Source: Ephydatia muelleri (Eukaryota > Porifera > Demospongiae > Spongillida > Spongillidae). Taken from it: a stretch of DNA of 64,000 nucleotides. A program made the translations under genes and the position numbers. The stretch spans positions 27,982,523-28,046,522 of the forward strand of contig JABACO010000001.1 in NCBI GenBank assembly GCA_013339895.1. The letters are read 5' to 3'. Every line of letters begins with the position of its first letter. Within the stretch, counting starts at the first letter, position 1. Shown here piece after piece: positions 21,567 through 31,746 of this stretch. The notes under the pieces were generated by a model. That model was not told the DNA's origin. It saw only the letters and a list, made by a program, of their open reading frames with translations, and did no database searches.

Positions 21567-23198
21567 GAGGGCACGGACGTTTGCGGCTGGACAAAAAGTC
21601 GATAATTAGACAATACCGTAATTTACAAAGAGCCAAAACCAAAAGTAATATCATATCTCATTATAATGTTCATGTTTTGCGAACCACAAATCATACTTAC
21701 TTTGAGACGTTTAGTAAAAATAAATAGCATCTGCAAATGCTGTAACATATCTGTAAACAAAACCATCGACGCGCAAGTACAAGCATTATTATCAGTGATA
21801 TGCGCAGCCCGTTTTCACGCCCATGTGTCTTTGGCGGGAAAAGAGGGGGTTACTTTAAGCGTGCGTAGTGGAGGAACCAACCGATAGAAAACGTTTGGCG
21901 AGCAATAACGCTCATCAGCACACATGGGGAAACACATATACAACACACAGAACTAGCCACGATTTTTTTAAACCTGTGATCTAGACGTGAGTTTTTTTAT
22001 GAATAAAAGGGGCAGTATTGTATGGGGATCCACGTAAACCAGCGATGCAGAGTGTATGGCCGCTTCTTGACGGAGGCTAGAAAGGGGAAAAAGGAGTTCA
22101 TATAAGTGCAGAGAGTTTGCAGACGATTTGCACTCAGTCTGTGCAATTAACACAGGCAATGACATAATGGGCCACTCACCCACAATCTTTTGTTTATGCA
22201 AATAAGTGATGGATGGAAATTATCTGAAGAGTACATAGTTTACTTCGCCCTTTTGATTGAACAGTGCACACAGCAGTTGTCTGCAAGAAGGCATAATAAA
22301 ATAATTATGTGTACTGAATTGATGCATGTATACATGTAAGTTTACACTGGTCTTTTCTTTTCTTACCAAAACAACCAACCGCAAAAGTCAGGTGGTCAAC
22401 CAGCAAACTTAAATCCACACAAAATTGTTGCTGGCATTCGTGCAGTGCCCCTCCCATCCAAATGGGATTTTCACTGGATGAGCACAGTTCCAATCATCCA
22501 CTAATCCTGGAGCAGCTGTGGTGTCCCATATGCCTAATGATTGTGAGCCAACCACTGGAGCTTGGAGCTACCATGTAGGGCATTGGTATGCACTGACTGT
22601 ACCATCCAGTGGTTCATGGCATAGGTCAAACTCAGATTATCGTCCAGCAGGTGGAATACATGAGACAGTCTGTAGAGAAGATGGTAAGGATTAAACAAAA
22701 GCAAGCAAACAGAAGGAGGAAATAATCAACAGCACTAAAGTGACTGACAAGGAATTTGCTGGTCCCTTTGTCAAGCAATTGGATGAAGCCCTCCAATCTT
22801 TTAACACCCATAGGCAACAATACTTAGGTGGTGTGTTAGTTGGCAACCATATACACAAGACCCTCCAGGTATAACTAAGAATAAAATATGCTCAAAGAGC
22901 GTATTGGCATGGCAAACACATATTGGATTCGGTCTCATGGGGTGAGAAAGAAGCCAATCCATTCATGCGCCTTGCAAAGGATGTACCATTCGGTAACAGA
23001 TCCTGTGAAACATTTGTTGCTCATTGTTAAGGAGCACCTACTGATTGCAGCTCTACAAAATGTGGCGCCTCCTCCTAAAAGAATGAAATAATAATACCGC
23101 AATTCAGGATAAACTTCAACAGTAAGTATCGCTGGTAAAAAAAAATCGTGGCTACAAGAACATACGAGAACTAGTTAGTACCTTCTGTTACCTTTAAG
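21567..23198. other. no gene recognised
   Basis: About 1.6 kb. A 67-codon frame at 22888-23091 (ending APPPKRMK) has no recognisable motif. No repeats other than ordinary short ones. Confidence 0.4.
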
Positions 23199-23588
23199 CC
23201 TCTGTACGCGACACCTACAACGCAAATGCTGTATCTAAGCGTGCTGCTAAAAGGCAGCGATATCAAGAGGACGTCGAGGAGAACCGTGCTGCTAAAAGGC
23301 AGCGATATCAAGAGGGCGTCAAGGAGAACCGTGCTGCTAAAAGGCAGCGATATCAAGAGGGCGTCGAGGAGAACCGTGCTGCTAAAAGGCAGCGATATCA
23401 AGAGGGCGTCGAGGAGAACCGTGCTGCTAAAAGGCAGCGATATCGAGAGGGCCTCGAGGAGAACCGTGCTGCTAAAAGGCGGATATACAGGGGCAATTCA
23501 GCTACCATTAAGGCAGCTAGAAGGAGTCGGTATTGGAAGGGAACTACCACTACCACCCAAAGGTATGTTATAGCATGCTGTATGTAGC
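23199..23588 (+). pseudogene. 15-residue basic repeat protein fragment, copy 1
   Basis: In the frame beginning ASVRDTYNANAVSK there are five full copies and one partial copy of a 45 bp unit encoding AAKRQRYQEDVEENR (units at 23243, 23288, 23333, 23378, 23423, 23468). It ends in a Ser/Arg and Thr-rich stretch (WKGTTTTTQR). No ATG opens this frame. Basic, highly charged repeats of this kind remind me of the N-terminal parts of Helitron-type proteins in cnidarians and sponges, but that is memory-based inference; no Rep or helicase motif is present. Confidence 0.55.
23243..23482 (+). repeat. 45 bp coding tandem repeat, array 1
   Basis: Units spaced exactly 45 bp with very few differences. The dominant open frames in other phases (LLKGSDIKR and its antisense) are shadows of this array. 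Confidence 0.9.
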
Positions 23589-24082
23589 ATTTAAAATCTA
23601 AGGGCTGCTTTGCACGTGGCTCATGGCTTCCCTGTCATGCACACATTAACACATTTCTTGTATGCCTGCATACCGTATTATCAGATGTACAGTAAGGCTT
23701 CCCAGTTTCCTTGTACATGTAAAGTTCAATGTTTGTACAAAAGGTATTTGTGCATGCATCTGTGTCTGTACATTATTGTATATTAGTTATCTGATGTTGA
23801 AGAAAGGACTAGACACGTGTTTATAGTACAAGTCTGTCATGCGCATCCACCCTTTGCTGCAGCTGTGTTTAATTGTTATCAGATGTACAGTAAGGCTTCC
23901 CACAAGTAAAAGTTCCCCCATGTACATGTAAAGGGTTAGGTCAATCTTTGTACATGTCACGTTGTTTTAAAGGTCCACTACACGTGTGTACAGAAGTGTT
24001 ACCCAAAATTGAGTTGCATGAAAATGAAATAATTCATGTAATGCGCAATTGGTGAAATGTTTTGATGCATGTATAAGGCATA
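23589..24082. other. spacer between the two repeat-protein copies
   Basis: Contains two partial copies of a short segment (TTATCAGATGTACAGTAAGGC at about 23678 and 23877). Nothing coding was seen. Confidence 0.4.
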
Positions 24083-25051
24083 ATGTGTGGTAAAATAAAA
24101 GTACTGCAACCCTATCTTCTCCCATATAGTTACTCCCTGTTTGAGCCCAACTCTCGCACACTAACAGAGTATGGAGTGAGGCTTGAAAAAGCAATTCTTA
24201 GGGATAGTGAGCTTCTGAGTGAAGTAAACAATGCTTTTTGCAATAGCCATCCATTGCTAGCTCAAAAGGTTGTTACAAGATCTGCCCGTGCAGCAGTAAG
24301 TAAGATTAGTGCAGATGCATTACTTGCTAAAGCACTCAGTGTACGAAGATCACAGGCAGGGTCACTGCTAAAAACTATCCGTAAGGTTAATGCAAAGAAG
24401 TTGCAAGAGAGTGATATTTTAGTCGGGCATAGGTTTCATACTGCTGGGGCTGAACCTTACTTCTTTGATAATTCAAAGAGCGTCGAGGAGAACCGTGCTG
24501 CTAAAAGGCAGCGATATCAAGAGGATGTCGAGGAGAACCATGCTGCTAAAAGGCAGCGATATCAAGAGGGCGTCGAGGAGAACCGTGCTGCTAAAAGGCA
24601 GCGATATCAAGAGGACGTCGAGGACAACCGTGCTGCTAAAAGGCAGCGATATCAAGAGGACGTCGAGGACAACCGTGCTGCTAAAAGGCAGCGATATCAT
24701 GAGGACGTCCAGGAGAACCGCGCTGCTAAAAGGCAGAAATACGAGGACAATTCGGCTGCCATTAAGGCATCTGAAAGGAATCGGTATTGGAATGACCCCG
24801 CTTTCCGATTGGCTAAACGTGCTGCCGAGAGGAAGCGGTATCGCAGGGGTCACCGAACTACCACTACCACCCAAAGGTATGTCATGGCATGTTGTATTGC
24901 ACTAGCATTAAAAGGCTATAGGAAGATGTGCATGCAACATGTGTACAGCACGCATGTAAGGTATCTGCACAAAACCATTCACTTCACATGTAAAGCATGC
25001 ATGGTGACCCAACTGTTGTGTACAGTACATGTAGTCCTTTCTCCTTTGTGA
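24083..25051 (+). CDS. basic repeat protein, copy 2 (possible Helitron-type N-terminus)
   Basis: A 322-codon open frame starting ATG at 24083. Residues 1-125 are non-repetitive (PNSRTLTEYGVRLEKAILRD, ARAAVSKISADALLAKALS, AGSLLKTIRKVNAKKLQ, HTAGAEPYFFDNS). Residues about 133-220 are five full and one partial 15-residue AAKRQRYQEDVEENR units. The rest is basic (KRAAERKRYRRGH, TTTTTQR) and then runs into sequence that looks non-coding. A second, mutated copy of the N-terminal part is at 45798. Because two copies share the architecture, it is a dispersed element protein rather than a host gene. The true 3' exon structure is unknown: a GTATGT follows TTTTTQR at 24874, so splicing there is plausible. 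Confidence 0.5.
   Translation: MCGKIKVLQPYLLPYSYSLFEPNSRTLTEYGVRLEKAILRDSELLSEVNNAFCNSHPLLAQKVVTRSARAAVSKISADALLAKALSVRRSQAGSLLKTIRKVNAKKLQESDILVGHRFHTAGAEPYFFDNSKSVEENRAAKRQRYQEDVEENHAAKRQRYQEGVEENRAAKRQRYQEDVEDNRAAKRQRYQEDVEDNRAAKRQRYHEDVQENRAAKRQKYEDNSAAIKASERNRYWNDPAFRLAKRAAERKRYRRGHRTTTTTQRYVMACCIALALKGYRKMCMQHVYSTHVRYLHKTIHFTCKACMVTQLLCTVHVVLSPL
24497..24745 (+). repeat. 45 bp coding tandem repeat, array 2
   Basis: Units begin at 24497, 24542, 24587, 24632, 24677 and (partial) 24722, the same five-plus-partial number as in array 1. Confidence 0.9.
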
Positions 25052-25436
25052 CCTGTCTATTGAATATTGGGGTGTCATCCTTAATCTGATGTACAAAAAG
25101 GCTTCCTTATCTGATGTACAACGGTAGCCCGCCTGCAACTGTGTATGAATTTAATTGCATTTGCTAGGGTTGAGCAGTAGACCTCAATGGTAGGTGTGTA
25201 GTGCAGAGGAGATAGGGGACAGAGATAAGGATACCATGCACCCCTTGAAATAGAAATGTACAAATGAGTGTCGCAAGCTCACTAGTGAAGAAGTAGCATT
25301 TGTGTTGAGGACAAAGTCACTGTTCCAAATGTCCATTCATCATTGGAGGGGAGGTAATTCCCATGTAAACATTGTTAACACCTTTTAATTTGGAGCATGA
25401 ACAACTTCCTCCAATTTTCAGCACAATGGCACCTTT
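25052..25436. other. no gene seen
   Basis: About 0.4 kb of spacer, homologous in its first part to 45520-45640 (TTGAATATTGGGGTGTCATC, then TCTGATGTAC repeats). It lies between the repeat protein and the poly-G tract. Confidence 0.5.
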
Positions 25437-25462
25437 GGGGGGGGGGGGGGGGGGGGGGGGGG
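25437..25462. repeat. poly-G tract (26 bases)
   Basis: An uninterrupted G run at the start of the CCAAT-containing upstream region. Confidence 0.9.
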
Positions 25463-25664
25463 TCATGAGTTATGCAGACCAATCCAGTGAATAGTGATAA
25501 AATTGGACCAATAGAATTTTAGCACAGCTGGCAACACACACACACACACACAACCACTCCCCCTTATCTGTGAGGTCATGAATATGTAGACCAATTGGTG
25601 ATGTACCAATGAAATTGGACCAATAGAATTATAGCACAGCCGGCACACATTTCATGTATAAAAG
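25463..25664 (+). promoter_or_regulatory. putative promoter: duplicated CCAAT region and TATA box
   Basis: Two diverged direct repeats of about 70 bp (about 25463-25540 and 25575-25650) each contain GACCAAT and ATTGGACCAATAGAATT, giving several CCAAT boxes. TATAAAAG follows at 25657-25664, about 45 bp before the ATG at 25703. This is a conventional RNA polymerase II layout. Inferred, with no transcript evidence. Confidence 0.45.
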
Positions 25665-25702
25665 CGACTCACCTGCCAAATAGTGCACTTTGCTTGCTGA
25701 GA

Positions 25703-26143
25703 ATGAAAAAGGTAAAAACTAAATCCTTGCACTTTGTTTCTATACTCTCTGTCAGATGCGGTGCTGCCCCCCTACCGTCTGCTGCCAGCAGTAGCAGCGC
25801 TGCCCCCACCACCAGCAGCAGCAGCAGCAGCAGCGCTGCCCCCCACCACCAGCAGCAGCAGCAGCAGCGCTGCCCACACCGCCAGCAGCAGCAGCAGAAG
25901 CAGCAGGAGCACCGCTACAGTATTGGTACCAGTGCCCCCACCACCACTTCGCCTGCTGCCACCCTGGCCACTGCCACCACCCATCCGCATGGCTCCCATG
26001 GCCTGAACCAGGCTGCCGAGGTCAGAGACGAGGCTTGGGGAGAGGAAGAAGACAAGCCAGGGGAACCGTACAGTACATTAAAAACTCATATACTTATAAT
26101 TTCAATTATTAAATTGTTTAACCTCCCTCCTTTCGAAAATTAA
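25703..26143 (+). CDS. Ala/Ser/Gln/Pro low-complexity protein of the repeat element
   Basis: Starting at ATG 25703 (MKKVKTKSLHF), the frame continues through a CAGCAG-rich region encoding Ser, Ala, Gln and Pro runs, then a GSHGLNQAAEVRDE tail. A related segment at 46425-46712 shares the CAG tract and the HPHGSHGLNQAA ending. Several frames are open because the repeat lacks stops, so the coding frame is not certain. It belongs to the same dispersed element as the 15-residue repeat proteins, given the order shared with 46.0-46.8 kb. Confidence 0.35.
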   Translation: MKKVKTKSLHFVSILSVRCGAAPLPSAASSSSAAPTTSSSSSSSAAPHHQQQQQQRCPHRQQQQQKQQEHRYSIGTSAPTTTSPAATLATATTHPHGSHGLNQAAEVRDEAWGEEEDKPGEPYSTLKTHILIISIIKLFNLPPFEN

Positions 26144-26200
26144 AATGAATTTGTGACAACATTTAAAGACGCGCTACTACGACAGGGGAAAAAACTAATG

Positions 26201-26498
26201 AAACAAGTAAATAAAAACATTATCTAACGATAAAGTTGTTGGTATATAGGATTGACCAATGGTGGTGTAAAAAGCACGGAAACAAGAGTGACAAAAATTT
26301 GACTGGAAAATTGAAATAGGCCTATATTTAGCACACTAACGTTATAACAGTACATGCCTGAGTAATGGGCTAAATATAGGCCTATTTCAATTTTCCAGTC
26401 AAATTTTTGTCACTCTTGTTTCCGTGCTTTTTACACCACCATTGGTCAATCCTATATACCAACAACTTTATCGTTAGAGAATGTTTTTATTTACTTGT
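26201..26498 (+). mobile_element. foldback MITE, copy 2
   Basis: Near-perfect arms starting AAACAAGTAAAT and ending ATTTACTTGT enclose a loop of about 40 bp (CACACTAACGTTATAACAGT...). The left flank (26130-26200, TTCGAAAATTAAAAT...) is shared with copy 3. On the right it abuts the reverse-transcriptase fragment at the codons for SEVCHNV, so it appears inserted within that gene. Confidence 0.9.
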
Positions 26499-26793
26499 GT
26501 ACATTATGACATACTTCACTGAGGAATGCAGAGGTCAAGTCTCGCACCTCGTTGTGTCGAATTAAAGGAAAGCCTCCTGATGGGCAATTCATGGCATGCT
26601 CCACAGTATAGATGGAGCCACATATGCAATGTGATGGTAATAAAGGAGGTTGCCAGCCATAGCGTAAACAGATAGCATCTCTAAAAGCACTCTTGTGTAG
26701 AGCAAAACCATGCCTTGCAATAGAACTTGCTACCGCATGAGGTACTTCTCGCTGTAGTCTTTCTAGGTGTCTATATGACCTTAAGGGGCACCG
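26499..26793 (-). pseudogene. retroelement reverse transcriptase, C-terminal fragment
   Basis: Read on the minus strand, about 95 codons are open and include HLERLQREVPHAVA, HKSAFRDAICLRYGW, a CxCG pair, HAMNCPSGGF and RHNEVRDLTSAFLSEVCHNV. From memory, this LRYGW...CxCG...HALSCPxGGF...RHNExRD pattern occurs downstream of the reverse transcriptase in many retroelement proteins of marine invertebrates. The catalytic part is absent, and the gene is cut by the foldback MITE right after CHNV. A second, shorter copy is at 44274-44666. Confidence 0.55.
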
Positions 26794-27127
26794 TGCAGGT
26801 GAATTCCGAAGATATTGGTGCTATTGCCGTTATTCAAAACCGTTCGTAGCTCGAGTTATACCTTCCTAAGTAAGAAGAAGAAGACGACGACCAAGAATTA
26901 TTTTAGGACTGGGCACGTAAAACAGGAATTCGTTTGTTTCTCTAAAAGCACACCGTTTTATGACACGGAACAAACGTAGAACAGTAGATCTTTGAGTTAT
27001 CGTTCCATCGCGACAAAGAGATAAGCGATCCGTTTCTCCGTTGACCCTCCAGACGCGAGTGAAGTTTTTTTAATGATATTCATCAATCCTCAATCAATCC
27101 TATATTGAACCTGCTGCCGCAGGTTCA
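26794..27127 (-). repeat. upstream part of the retroelement fragment, with terminal palindrome
   Basis: It matches 44274-44610 in reverse orientation throughout. It ends in a perfect 22 bp palindrome-like hairpin at 27106-27127 (TGAACCTGC-TGCC-GCAGGTTCA), also present at 44274-44295. No convincing open frame. Confidence 0.75.
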
Positions 27128-27970
27128 GATTACTAGTCTGTTTTGGGCATGGGACAAGATTAACAGCTGCAGCACCACTGTAGGCTTTAACCAATTATAC
27201 ACGGAAGACACAAATTTGCGTCCACAGCCTGGGCGCTTTAGCAAGTACTCCACAGCATTGCCAGTGTTTATTCCTAGTCTCGTCCCCAGACCCAGATTCC
27301 CAACAGCTGCGGGTGGATTACATCACCGCTACGTGGAAAGTGTCCACGTAGCGGTGATGTAATCCACCCGTAGCTGTTGGGAATCTGGGTCTGGGGACGA
27401 GACTAGTTTATTCCGTATATAGATGGCCATGAATGAGTGATTGTTACCAACAGGGTCTGTGCAAAAGTTAAATAGCTATATCTTACAGTCTTCATGTAGG
27501 GGAGGGATGCAGCGCGTGATAAGGTCTTCCAACCTGAAACTGCGCACTCAGCGCACATACACGGCTATCAACACATCCCTAAGTACACTCAGCGAATAGC
27601 CGTGGCTACCAATGCATCCCTAAGTACACTCTGCGTACAACCATGCATGCATCCACACACAACACTAAGTCCACTCAGCGTACAGCTATGCGCTATACCA
27701 GATACATATACATAACTGCATATACATGTACATGTATAGCTCAATCAGGAACACTACTAATGATCATCTCTGGCTCAAAAGCGTTCACATCAACACAACC
27801 ACGGCAAAACAAATCCCACAAGATTGGTAAATTCTCTCTGAAATATTCCACACCATGCGGTACAACAGATGTATTCTGATATGATGCATGAAATATTACA
27901 ATTCCGCGTATAATCGGCTAACGATGTGAGGGATATCTGCCACCACAGAGTCAGACACATTGCCAGCATC
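27128..27970 (+). repeat. segmental duplication block A, copy 1
   Basis: The block from CTGTTTTGGGCATGGGAC to CAGACACATTGCCAGCA is repeated at 30243-30930 with scattered substitutions. This copy contains the extra MITE 27275-27405. Internal short repeats (ACACTCAGCG, CATCCCTAAGTACACT) recur three to four times. No gene recognised. Confidence 0.85.
27275..27405. mobile_element. 131 bp hairpin MITE with 9 bp target duplication
   Basis: An almost perfect hairpin beginning TAGTCTCGTCCCCAGACCC and ending in its complement, flanked by GTTTATTCC on both sides (27266-27274 and 27406-27414). The duplicate block at 30243 has the corresponding site without the element. The end TAGTCTCGT.CCCAGACCC equals that of the RecQ-bearing element at 48729-50503, so the two probably share a transposase. 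Confidence 0.9.
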
Positions 27971-27974
27971 CCAT

Positions 27975-28150
27975 TTATCTGGTAATTAGCAAGATCATGT
28001 AGAGTGAACCCCATTGGTTCACCTTGACACCTCTGTAAAATAAGTAATCTGTCGTTGGTAAAATTAGAGCTAGCAGCAGGTAGAGTAATTCAGAAACCTC
28101 TTCCAAAGTATGTATGCAGCATGTCCTTGAAGATTGCACACTTCGTATGT
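27975..28150 (-). repeat. inverted copy of 32470-32640
   Basis: CATCCCATTTATCTGG...ATCATGTAGAGTGAACCCC through GACATTGAGG is the reverse complement of the stretch ending at 32640. Relative to the second duplication copy this segment is inverted. Confidence 0.8.
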
Positions 28151-28164
28151 GGCCTTGACATTGA

Positions 28165-28351
28165 GGAGGAGAGAGAGAGATGCTATTCGTTGATACCGGA
28201 GAGAGAGATGCGGAATCAGAGAGAGGTCCAAAATAAGAGAGAGGAGAGGAAGAGAGGAGGAGAGAGAGGAGGAGAGAGAGGGAGAGAGAGGACGGAAGAG
28301 AGCGACGGAGACGAGAGAGAGAGAGCGAGAGGAGGAGAGAGCGAGAGTGAG

Positions 28352-28436
<85 letters not shown>

Positions 28437-28460
28437 GAGAGAGGAGAGAGAGAGAGAGAG
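28165..28460. repeat. (GA)n microsatellite
   Basis: About 300 bp of GAGAGA with GGA and CGA interruptions. The long Glu/Arg and antisense Ser/Leu frames across it are repeat artefacts. It lies exactly at the breakpoint of the inversion between the two duplication copies. Confidence 0.95.
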
Positions 28461-28465
28461 TTTCA

Positions 28466-29175
28466 TGTGGTAGTGTCCAGACATTAGCTGTTTATAGAAC
28501 AGACTCACTATGAGTTTCATAACCGCAATGCAAGAACTGTTAAGGTAGGTATACATCATTTGAATGATGTCTGGGTAGGCTTCGTTGCTAACAAGCAAGG
28601 ACCCTGCATGTCAAGCTTGCAAAAAAAAACAAAAAAACAATGTTGAATTCAGTCCATATCCTAATTAGCCAGGGATGGAGTGTGTGGTGCGGGTAGGTGA
28701 GATCATTTGTGTGCGCCTGTGAATCCATGTAAAGTGTTCATCGTGTTTTATACTTGTAGGTGAAAGGCTTAATCAGGAAAACAACAATGTGATGTATCGT
28801 AATACATCCCACAATGTGTGCAACCTATTATACAAAGGAGAGACCCGTGATGGATCCGGGGAGGGGTCTTTGGGGTCTAAACCCCCCCCCCCCCCCACCC
28901 CCCCCCCCCCCCCTCGGTCAGATCAGTTATGAATAATTAACTATGAATAATTAATACGTAATTGACAAGTTCTAAAATGAAGCGTTTAAAGAGCATCACA
29001 CGTAGTAGCGTTCCAACGAAAGTAAAGACACATGAGATAGATTTGATGCAGTTTTTTTTGGAAAGAATCGGTAAGTACACTCTGCAACATGTTTCCTTTT
29101 AAGGCAATCGTACACAATAACTATTACTTCATAAATGTAATGCTAGTGGCTCTGTGATTCCCACAGATGGCAAAC
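28466..29175 (+). repeat. segmental duplication block B, copy 1
   Basis: It matches 32720-33400 (GTGTCCAGACATTAGCTGTTTAT...GATGTCTGGGTAGGCTTC and onward). It includes a C-rich stretch at 28882-28913 and the left end of a GGATCC(A/G)GGG-type TIR element. It ends where the inverted receptor exon copy begins. Confidence 0.85.
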
Positions 29176-29517
29176 ATTGTATGTATAAGAGAAAATGATA
29201 CAACTTCAATACACTGTACATGTATAGGGAAGTAAAGCAATCATTGTGTCACTTATTCTTTTTACAACACATGTGACAAAATGCCTTATGAAACATGTAC
29301 ATGTACAGCTGAATTTAAATAAACACTTACTTGCACATGCCATAGGTACATGTAGAAGCACTATCATGATGCAGAACAGTTGCCTGAGAGTTTGTCTTTC
29401 CTTTGCAATGCAATGCTGCGATTATTGGTGCAAAAATTACACACTTGGAAAACATGTACATACAGTTCAATGATGCATGCACTGTATGGCTGTTTGTTCT
29501 GGTCTACCAAAATAGAG
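29176..29517 (-). pseudogene. inverted receptor exon 1 and intron 1, isolated copy
   Basis: Reverse complement of 3050-3425. On the minus strand exon 1 is 29367 down to 29331 (MIVLLHVPMACA, then GTAAGT), followed by intron 1, which stops just before the acceptor; no Ig exon follows. Three copies of this exon differ at only a few codons. It is orphaned and probably non-functional. Confidence 0.75.
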
Positions 29518-29755
29518 ATAACAGAAAAGTGGAGGCAATCACTGATAAGACAGACCATGACCATGCACTCACAATTTGTTGGAGGAATCACTCAGAAAGC
29601 AAAGACAGACACTGATGAGAATAGATGCTATGTAACTCTGAACACACAGGACACACCAATTAGATTCAAGGTGGACACAGGCTCACAAGCAAACATCATT
29701 CCTCACTCCATATTCATGAAAATGAACAATAGACCCATTCAGATGATTGCAGAAG
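29518..29755 (+). pseudogene. gypsy aspartic protease fragment
   Basis: About 79 codons (part of a longer open frame) contain FKVDTGSQANIIP, the retropepsin active-site motif DTG in its usual setting, preceded by the FVGGITQ...CYVTLN lead-in typical of gypsy proteases. It is inserted, without LTRs, inside the inverted receptor upstream copy: both neighbouring segments are contiguous at 3000-3050. It is not the missing protease of the element at 1-2785. Confidence 0.75.
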
Positions 29756-30060
29756 TATGTCTTTTTAACCCACACATGAATACACTGTATATGCAGTCAG
29801 AAAAGTATAGAAATTTATACAATTAGGTAACACCAACATAGTAAACAGAATCATACTCATTCCACATTATGCCACTCAAAAAATTGACATCGTGTCTCAC
29901 ATTATCGTGTCTCACATTTTGATCTCAACTCCATAATTGTTCCTCTTTAGAAGCGAATAGACCTGGGTGTCTTTACTACACAGTTTTTGAGTGATTGCAG
30001 TATGAATAATTAATCTTCTGGTAACTTTCATATTTCACAATGCTATATCTTTGTCCCTGC
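29756..30060 (-). repeat. inverted receptor upstream region, second part
   Basis: Reverse complement of about 2786-3035, continuing past the gypsy insertion point into sequence (from about 30011) that represents the uninterrupted flank. It therefore preserves the empty site of the gypsy element (AGTTAC next to CAGAAGATT). Confidence 0.75.
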
Positions 30061-30242
30061 CATAAAGCTATGGTCTTTTTAATAAGTCTTTGTATCCTGA
30101 AAGGGTTAGGCTTAGTATACATACAGCATCTGTACTATGAACTTGCAATCATTGCTAAGTCCATCTTTGCAAAAACCTAAAGCAACATTATAAAAGGCTG
30201 TGAAGAAAGTAAAAATCAGTGCAAACCAGAGATTATTTACTT
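30061..30242. other. spacer, nothing recognised
   Basis: Short AT-rich sequence between the inverted receptor flank and duplication block A copy 2. Confidence 0.4.
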
Positions 30243-30930
30243 GTCTGTTTTGGGCATGGGACAAGATTAACATCTGCAGCACCAATGTAAGCTTTAACTG
30301 ATTATACACGGAAGACACAAATTTGCGTCCACAGCCTAGCCGTGTAGCATGTACTCCATGGCATTGCCAGTGTTTATTGTGTGTATAGACGGCCATGAAC
30401 GAGTGAATGTTACCAACAGGGTGTGTGCAAAAGTTAAATAGTTATATCTCATAGTCTTCATGTAGGGGGGGAATGCAGCGCATGGTAAGGTCTTTGAACA
30501 TGACACTTCGCACTCAGCGCACATACACGGCTATCAACACATCTCTATGTACACTCAGCGAATAGCCGTGGCTACCAATGCATCCCTAAGTACACTCTGG
30601 TACAATCATGCATGCATCCACACACAACACTAAGTCCACTCAGTATACAGCTATGCGCTACCAGATACATATATATAACTGCATATACATGTATAGCTCA
30701 ATCAGGAACACCACTAATGATCATCTCTGGCTCAAAAGCGTTCACGTCGACACAACCACAGCAAAACAAATCCTCAAAAGATTGCAAAATTCCCTCTGAA
30801 ATATTCCACGCCATGCGGTACAATACGGATGTATTCTGATATGATGCATGAAATATTACAATTCCGCGTATAATTGGCTAACGATGTGAGGGATATCTGC
30901 CACCAGTGTCAGACACATTGCCAGCAACTG
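30243..30930 (+). repeat. segmental duplication block A, copy 2
   Basis: Direct copy of 27132-27970 lacking the hairpin MITE, and so giving its empty target site near 30370. Small indels and substitutions are spread evenly, suggesting an old event. Confidence 0.85.
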
Positions 30931-31294
30931 ACATCTCCTGCTCATGTCACTATTAATCCTCCATGTACCCCATCAATCAGGACTAAAGGCCATGGACTGC
31001 AAAGGGTTTGCAAGGTTTGGAATGATTTGTGGGCTAAGTTCAAGTATGTAGCACAGCCAGAGGGTACAAGATCAATGATGGCTGAGGTGCTTGCAATTAT
31101 GGTCCAAACAAATGATTGACATCATGACTACCCAGCAATTCCTCTGGTTCGCATTCCATCCTGCAAGAACATCCTACTCCAAACCCAATACATTCATTTA
31201 TAAGAGGCCACTGAAGTGTGGTATCAGTTTGTTACAAGTGGCAAGCTTGGAGCACTTTTAAGTGCTGGCTCTGGCTCATTCCAGTTCAGATCAG
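30931..31294. other. unrecognised open stretch
   Basis: A frame open to 31119 encodes INPPCTPSIRTKGHGLQRV and WNDLWAKFKYVAQPEG, then a stop. The composition looks protein-like, but I cannot assign it. It may be a transposon remnant lying between the duplication block and the foldback element. Confidence 0.25.
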
Positions 31295-31746
31295 TTAATG
31301 TCTAATGTCTTGGGCATGTACCACAGAGTACGTTTGTACCTCGCAGGGTACGCAAAACAAAGGTTTTTTCCGCCGGTTCAGTATTCTGGCAATGTTTGAT
31401 AGTTTTGCCACATTGTATAAGTCCTTATCTGTTTGGGCCGAAGCTTTGAAGGCCTAAGACCATCCGCTGCTCTTACAGCAGCACGTCATAGCAACGTGGG
31501 GTTCTATGTTCTTACCTTTAGCCTATAAGGCTTTGGATACCTCTGCTATGACGTGCTGCTGTAAGAGCAGTGGATGGTCTTAGGCTTCAAAGCTTTGGCC
31601 CAAACAGATATGGACTTATACAATGTGGCAAAACTATCAAACATCGCCAGAATACTGAACCGGCGGAACGCAAAAAAACCTTTGTTTTGCGTACCCTGCG
31701 AGGTACAAACATGCTCTGCGTACATGCCCAAGACATTAGACATTAA
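31295..31746. mobile_element. 452 bp foldback element
   Basis: Arms of about 190 bp (TTAATGTCTAATGTCTTGGG at the left, its complement at the right) surround a loop of about 60 bp. Arms are close to identical with a few substitutions and one deletion. Open frames within both arms mirror each other and are not genes. Confidence 0.85.

Noticed and set aside
23171-24874. LLKGSDIKR-type and antisense LPFSSTVLL-type repeat proteins
   Set aside because: Shifted and antisense readings of the same 45 bp array; the AAKRQRY frame is shared by several copies and continues into non-repeat sequence.
27975-28598. 207-codon Ser/Leu frame and the opposite Glu/Arg frame
   Set aside because: Mostly the (GA)n tract, which lacks stops in several frames; the remainder is a dispersed repeat.
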